Source of the DNA: a virus | Strand: one strand, 5' to 3' | DNA length: 22,419 nt | Virus record (IMG/VR): IMGVR_UViG_3300042482_000009 | Span: 1 to 22,419 of that record | The notes under the pieces: generated by a model | What the model was told of the DNA's origin: nothing | What the model saw: the letters and a program-made list of their open reading frames with translations, nothing else | Databases searched by the model: none | Shown here: positions 19,327 through 22,419 of the stretch, piece after piece | Numbering within the stretch: position 1 is the first letter of the stretch | How the letters are laid out: each line of letters starts with the position of its first letter | Program-made: the position numbers and the translations under genes

Positions 19327-21513
19327 TTACACCACAGTCCAAGCTGAACCAGTTGAAACTGTAACAGTTACACCAGTTGCAACAGAAACCGCACCAGAAC
19401 TCATACCATTCTGACCAGCCGCAATAGTGTAGTCTGCTGAAATTGTTTGGCTATTCACAAATATCCCATTTGATGCAATAACAACAGTTGATTGCAACTC
19501 GCCAGTGCTAGGCTTGTAAAGCAACTTGGTGTTACCAGTGTAAATCGTAGTTGGCGTACCTGATGTTGCATTTGCAAACAATGGGTAGACATTGGTTGAT
19601 GTACTTGTGTCGTTACTGATACTTGCGCCAGCAGTACCATTAGATGCTGATGTAATGCGACCATAAGCGTCAACAGTGATGTTTGCCGCTGTGTAACTTG
19701 CCGCTGTCACCCCACTGGTTGCTAACGCAACAGTGCCACTTGTCGTAATCGTTCCACCTGTCAAACCAGTACCAGCAGTGATAGATGTCACAGTGCCTGA
19801 ATACTGGTCATTCGATGTGATAGTGAAGTTAGGGTAAGTACCAGTAACAGAGGTAGTCCCTGCTCCTGTCAATGCAACCGTCTGATCTGGTGCTGAGTTG
19901 GTGATTGTGAAGTTAGGGTAAGTACCACTCGTACTAATACCAGTACCAGCAGTCAATACAACTGTCTGGTCAGGGGCAGAATTGGTAATAGTCACAGCAC
20001 CAGTAGCACCTGAGACTGAAATGCCTGTACCAGCCACTGCTGAAGTCACGCCTGAGTTGGCAATCGTGATAGAACCAGCACCTTCAGTAATGGTTATACC
20101 TGTACCATCAGTTAGCGTGTTCTTTTCCCACAAGTCAGTTGTTTCGTTGTAGATCAACACTTGACCATTGGTGGCATTCTGAGCAGACACATTGTGCAAC
20201 TCATCCATCTCATAGCCGTTTTGAATTCTGACCTCAATTGAGCCTTGATTCACATGGCTACGAGTTACAACGCCTATATAAACCAAGTGATTAGGTGCGT
20301 ATTGCTTGGTAGATGTGTATGCGCCAGCAGTTGTTGAACTCAAATACAACTGTGTGCCATTTGCAAATGCAGATGTATCTAATCCAGATAAATCACCAGC
20401 CAAAATTGCATAACCATTGTTATTATTTGAGATGTCAGCGAATACAACACCAAATGTTTGGGCAGAAGTTGAATCTGTTGTTGCCAATGCCTTAGATACA
20501 GTGGCTTTATTGCCTGATGCACCACTGATGTAGACAACAGTTCCTTTTGTAAGGGTTGCACCTGTTTCATTGCGTACCTGAGCAATCAATCTTGGAGAGG
20601 AGTAAACGGCAAGATCAGCAGTTGAGCCTGTTGTTGTGACTGTGACACTGGTATCAGCAGATGTGACAAATTGCAAAGTCTCTGATTGGTCAATCTTCTG
20701 CCAAACAGTTCCATTGAATAGCAACCAATCTCCTATCGCCCAATCAGTGATGCCGTTTAGATTGGTAGAGCCAGCAGTTGCAACAATGTAGTAGTAACCA
20801 TTGATTCCTGTACTGCTTGCCAATGTAGGCGTATTGGTAGAAGCATTCCATGTGCCTTGGTAACTCAAACCACCAGCAACAGAAGCCCAAGATGTGCTTG
20901 TTCCATTGGTAGTTAAGAACTTTCCTGAGTTTCCTGTTTGGCTAGGAATCAGGTTATTGATTTGGGTCTGTAGGGAGGCTAGAGTATCAAGAACAGACTG
21001 AGAAGTACCGCCACCATTAGTAATGACTTTGATGCGTTCTGCAAGGTCAGGAGCAACAACCTCACCAACATTGAGTTCAACACCACTAGACAGGACAATG
21101 ACAAGGCTACCATCAAAATCAATCCGAGCAGAGGTAACAGAAACACCATCAACACCATCCACTCCATCACGCCCATCTCTACCAGCGTCACCCTTATCAC
21201 CCTTTGCGCCATCTCGACCTGCTTTTCCATCTTTGCCATCCCTTCCATCTTTGCCGTCTTTACCATCACGACCATCTTTGATAGAAGCAACACGCTTTTC
21301 AATGGCATTGCCTACATCGTCATAGCGAGAACGAATGTCAGCTTCAATCTTCTTCAGGGCTTGAACAACTAGGTCAACATTCTCACCAATCTTGCGCTTT
21401 TGCACTTCTTTGGCTTGAGCAACTGATTGACGCACTGAATCCAAAACAGCCATCTGCTGTTCAGGAGTCATATTCTTAAGGATTAGCTCCTTGGCAAGGT
21501 TTTCTACATCCAT
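19327..21513 (-). CDS. Large fibre protein with collagen-like stalk
   Basis: 728 residues; its ATG overlaps the portal stop (TAATG). Residues 1-79 are helical and charged (ELILKNMTPEQQMAVLDSVR and on), a plausible virion-attachment part. Residues 81-125 are 15 uninterrupted G-x-y triplets rich in GRD, GKD and GVD, a collagen-like triple-helical stalk. Then beta-rich fibre domains: YQGTWNASTNTPTLA, NGYYYIVATAGSTNLNGITD, a GDWLLFNGTVWQKID unit, and LIAQVRNETGATLTKGTVVY. Two tandem 28-residue repeats lie at about 509-566 (SAPDQTV...GTYPNFTIT). The C-terminal 45 residues match the type C end of the 97-residue gene. Likely the main shaft of a trimeric side or tail fibre. No chaperone or lyase domain seen. 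Confidence 0.83.
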   Translation of the reverse strand: MDVENLAKELILKNMTPEQQMAVLDSVRQSVAQAKEVQKRKIGENVDLVVQALKKIEADIRSRYDDVGNAIEKRVASIKDGRDGKDGKDGRDGKDGKAGRDGAKGDKGDAGRDGRDGVDGVDGVSVTSARIDFDGSLVIVLSSGVELNVGEVVAPDLAERIKVITNGGGTSQSVLDTLASLQTQINNLIPSQTGNSGKFLTTNGTSTSWASVAGGLSYQGTWNASTNTPTLASSTGINGYYYIVATAGSTNLNGITDWAIGDWLLFNGTVWQKIDQSETLQFVTSADTSVTVTTTGSTADLAVYSSPRLIAQVRNETGATLTKGTVVYISGASGNKATVSKALATTDSTSAQTFGVVFADISNNNNGYAILAGDLSGLDTSAFANGTQLYLSSTTAGAYTSTKQYAPNHLVYIGVVTRSHVNQGSIEVRIQNGYEMDELHNVSAQNATNGQVLIYNETTDLWEKNTLTDGTGITITEGAGSITIANSGVTSAVAGTGISVSGATGAVTITNSAPDQTVVLTAGTGISTSGTYPNFTITNSAPDQTVALTGAGTTSVTGTYPNFTITSNDQYSGTVTSITAGTGLTGGTITTSGTVALATSGVTAASYTAANITVDAYGRITSASNGTAGASISNDTSTSTNVYPLFANATSGTPTTIYTGNTKLLYKPSTGELQSTVVIASNGIFVNSQTISADYTIAAGQNGMSSGAVSVATGVTVTVSTGSAWTVV
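19818..19990 (-). repeat. Two tandem 28-codon repeats in the large fibre
   Basis: A 21-base identical stretch recurs with an 84-base period (19823-19843 and 19907-19927, + strand). Protein units both contain SAPDQTV, LT and GTYPNFTIT. Confidence 0.75.
21139..21273 (-). repeat. Collagen-like G-x-y coding repeat
   Basis: Fifteen consecutive G-x-y codon triplets in the large fibre gene, mostly GRD, GKD, GKA, GDK and GVD. The DNA shows the matching nine-base near-repeats (CATCxxxxxx pattern on the + strand) and is prone to slippage. Confidence 0.85.
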
Positions 21514-22419
21514 TATTCAGTACCAGTTTGTGCAGAACTCAACTGCTTGGTCAATTGGTTGAGGAAATCTTCTTCCATGCCTGAAATCTTGTTGTTTTTC
21601 TCTGCCATTTGCAGTTCAACAATCTTAGACTTGTTCTTGATGTCTGCTTCTTTCAACATCAATTCGGCAATCTTAACTCTCTTGTCAAACTCTTTGGAAG
21701 CTAAATCGTCTTGATTTGGCAAGTTTTTGGTCAATGCACTGGCTGTTTTTGCCTGTACTTCTTGAGGCATTAACTGTGCTTCAACCAACAATTTCTGTGC
21801 TTCAGCCCTATTTTGCTCTGCCGCTGTAGTGTTTACAGCAATCTGAGCCTGTGCCGCTTGGATAGCCAACTGCTGTTGAGCCTGTTGCATCTGTTGTTGC
21901 TCAGGATTGGGTTGCATCATCTCATCCAACTTGGCAATCAACTCCATTCGGTTGCTCAAACTGGAGTTTGCAACGATTCCCTTTAGGATAATCGGCAAAA
22001 CAGGGGTTTCAGCACCCAAAGTCTGCAACAAACCAATGAATTGCTGTTGCTCATACTCTCTGGCAATGATGCCAAGAGTGGCAGTGGGGATGAAGTTCAT
22101 GTCTACAGAGGGATAACGCTCTGGGTCAAACTGCATGAACCTGAAAGCCGCTTTTTTGATGAATGGAATCAAAAAATCTTCTTGGAAATTCACCAAAGTA
22201 CGCTTGTATTTCTTAATGATGGAGGCAACAGCCATCGACATACCGCCACCAGCACCATCACGAGCCGCTTGGCTGACCATTCCTTGAGAATCCAGCGTAC
22301 CAGTGGCTTGCAAGAGCATTCTTTCAAAGGCTTGGGCAGTGGCAAGGTTATTCGGGTCACTCTGACCAAACTTGAATGGGTACAAAATCTCGCTAGGCGA
22401 GCCATTTGTCAGGATTGCC
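21513..22419 (-). CDS. Portal (head-to-tail connector) protein, C-terminal part
   Basis: The frame is open to the window edge, so the gene begins beyond it; a TTG near 22385 is internal, since GSPSEILYPFKFGQSDPNNL runs straight through it. Recognisable portal features: FGQSDPNNLATAQAFERMLL, a helical GTLDSQGMVSQAARDGAGGG loop, RTLVNFQEDFLIPFIKKAAF, RFMQFDPERYPSVDMNFIP and a REYEQQQFIGLLQTLG helix. The last 130 residues form an alanine/glutamine-rich, charged coiled-coil barrel-like extension (QQQMQQAQQQLAIQAAQAQI and on), as in podophage portals with a long C-terminal barrel. It forms the dodecameric DNA channel and docks the terminase, then the adaptor. Stop overlaps the fibre start (TAATG). 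Confidence 0.88.
   Translation of the reverse strand, partial: AILTNGSPSEILYPFKFGQSDPNNLATAQAFERMLLQATGTLDSQGMVSQAARDGAGGGMSMAVASIIKKYKRTLVNFQEDFLIPFIKKAAFRFMQFDPERYPSVDMNFIPTATLGIIAREYEQQQFIGLLQTLGAETPVLPIILKGIVANSSLSNRMELIAKLDEMMQPNPEQQQMQQAQQQLAIQAAQAQIAVNTTAAEQNRAEAQKLLVEAQLMPQEVQAKTASALTKNLPNQDDLASKEFDKRVKIAELMLKEADIKNKSKIVELQMAEKNNKISGMEEDFLNQLTKQLSSAQTGTE

Noticed and set aside
21139-21273. CRISPR-like or tandem DNA repeat array
   Set aside because: Periodicity is nine bases and in frame; it is a collagen-like coding repeat without spacers.
20979-21308. Methionine-rich frame over the collagen-like region
   Set aside because: By-product of the G-x-y codon repeat read in another frame.
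15483-21513. Diversity-generating retroelement acting on the fibre genes
   Set aside because: No reverse transcriptase, template repeat or adenine-biased variable repeat was seen in this window; variation here looks like module exchange.
22383-22385. TTG as portal start
   Set aside because: No ribosome site, and the portal-like frame continues to the window end.

Overview
The window looks like part of the genome of a tailed bacteriophage with podovirus-type architecture infecting a Gram-negative host. The evidence is a portal C-terminus, scaffold, capsid, short-tail adaptor and hub genes, three ejection-type proteins, and a lysis set containing a two-component spanin, which only makes sense for a host with an outer membrane. 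Base composition is moderately AT-rich. Many of the small proteins resemble ones I associate with uncultivated freshwater phages of betaproteobacteria, but the host is an inference. I saw no tRNA, rRNA, CRISPR array, integrase or transposase, and no promoter I could defend.

Layout. Bases 1-1309 are on the + strand: the end of a YqaJ/lambda-type exonuclease, a small protein with an SSB-like acidic tip, a conserved hypothetical and a 32-residue membrane peptide. This is the tail of an early (recombination/replication) operon. Everything from 1306 to 22419 is on the - strand and is read right to left as one late operon. The two transcription units converge with their stop codons overlapping at 1306-1309.

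Late operon in reading order: portal (partial); a 6-kb array of fibre-like genes (21513 to 15483) built from reused C-terminal modules, with a free-standing HNH-AP2 homing endonuclease inside it; two small genes resembling fibre-assembly partners; two small conserved genes, one a zinc ribbon; scaffold; major capsid protein with a strong terminator; a capsid decoration-like protein with a second hairpin; six small genes, several very lysine-rich; head-tail adaptor; beta-rich tail hub; a collar-domain receptor-binding protein; a cupin; three internal virion/ejection proteins; a coiled-coil membrane protein that seems to start at ATT; a short membrane protein; a cysteine-rich lipoprotein; holin; Rz with Rz1 nested inside it; and a GH19 endolysin.

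Genes are packed tightly, most junctions being ATGA or TAATG overlaps. These overlaps, together with Shine-Dalgarno positions, decided many starts and revealed five genes of 57 codons or fewer besides the membrane peptide: 2728-2901, 11459-11617, 11614-11781, 16791-16961 and the re-started 2898-3062. The most interesting parts are the modular fibre array with its homing endonuclease, the ATT-start gene, and the compact lysis region with a second, unassigned lipoprotein.
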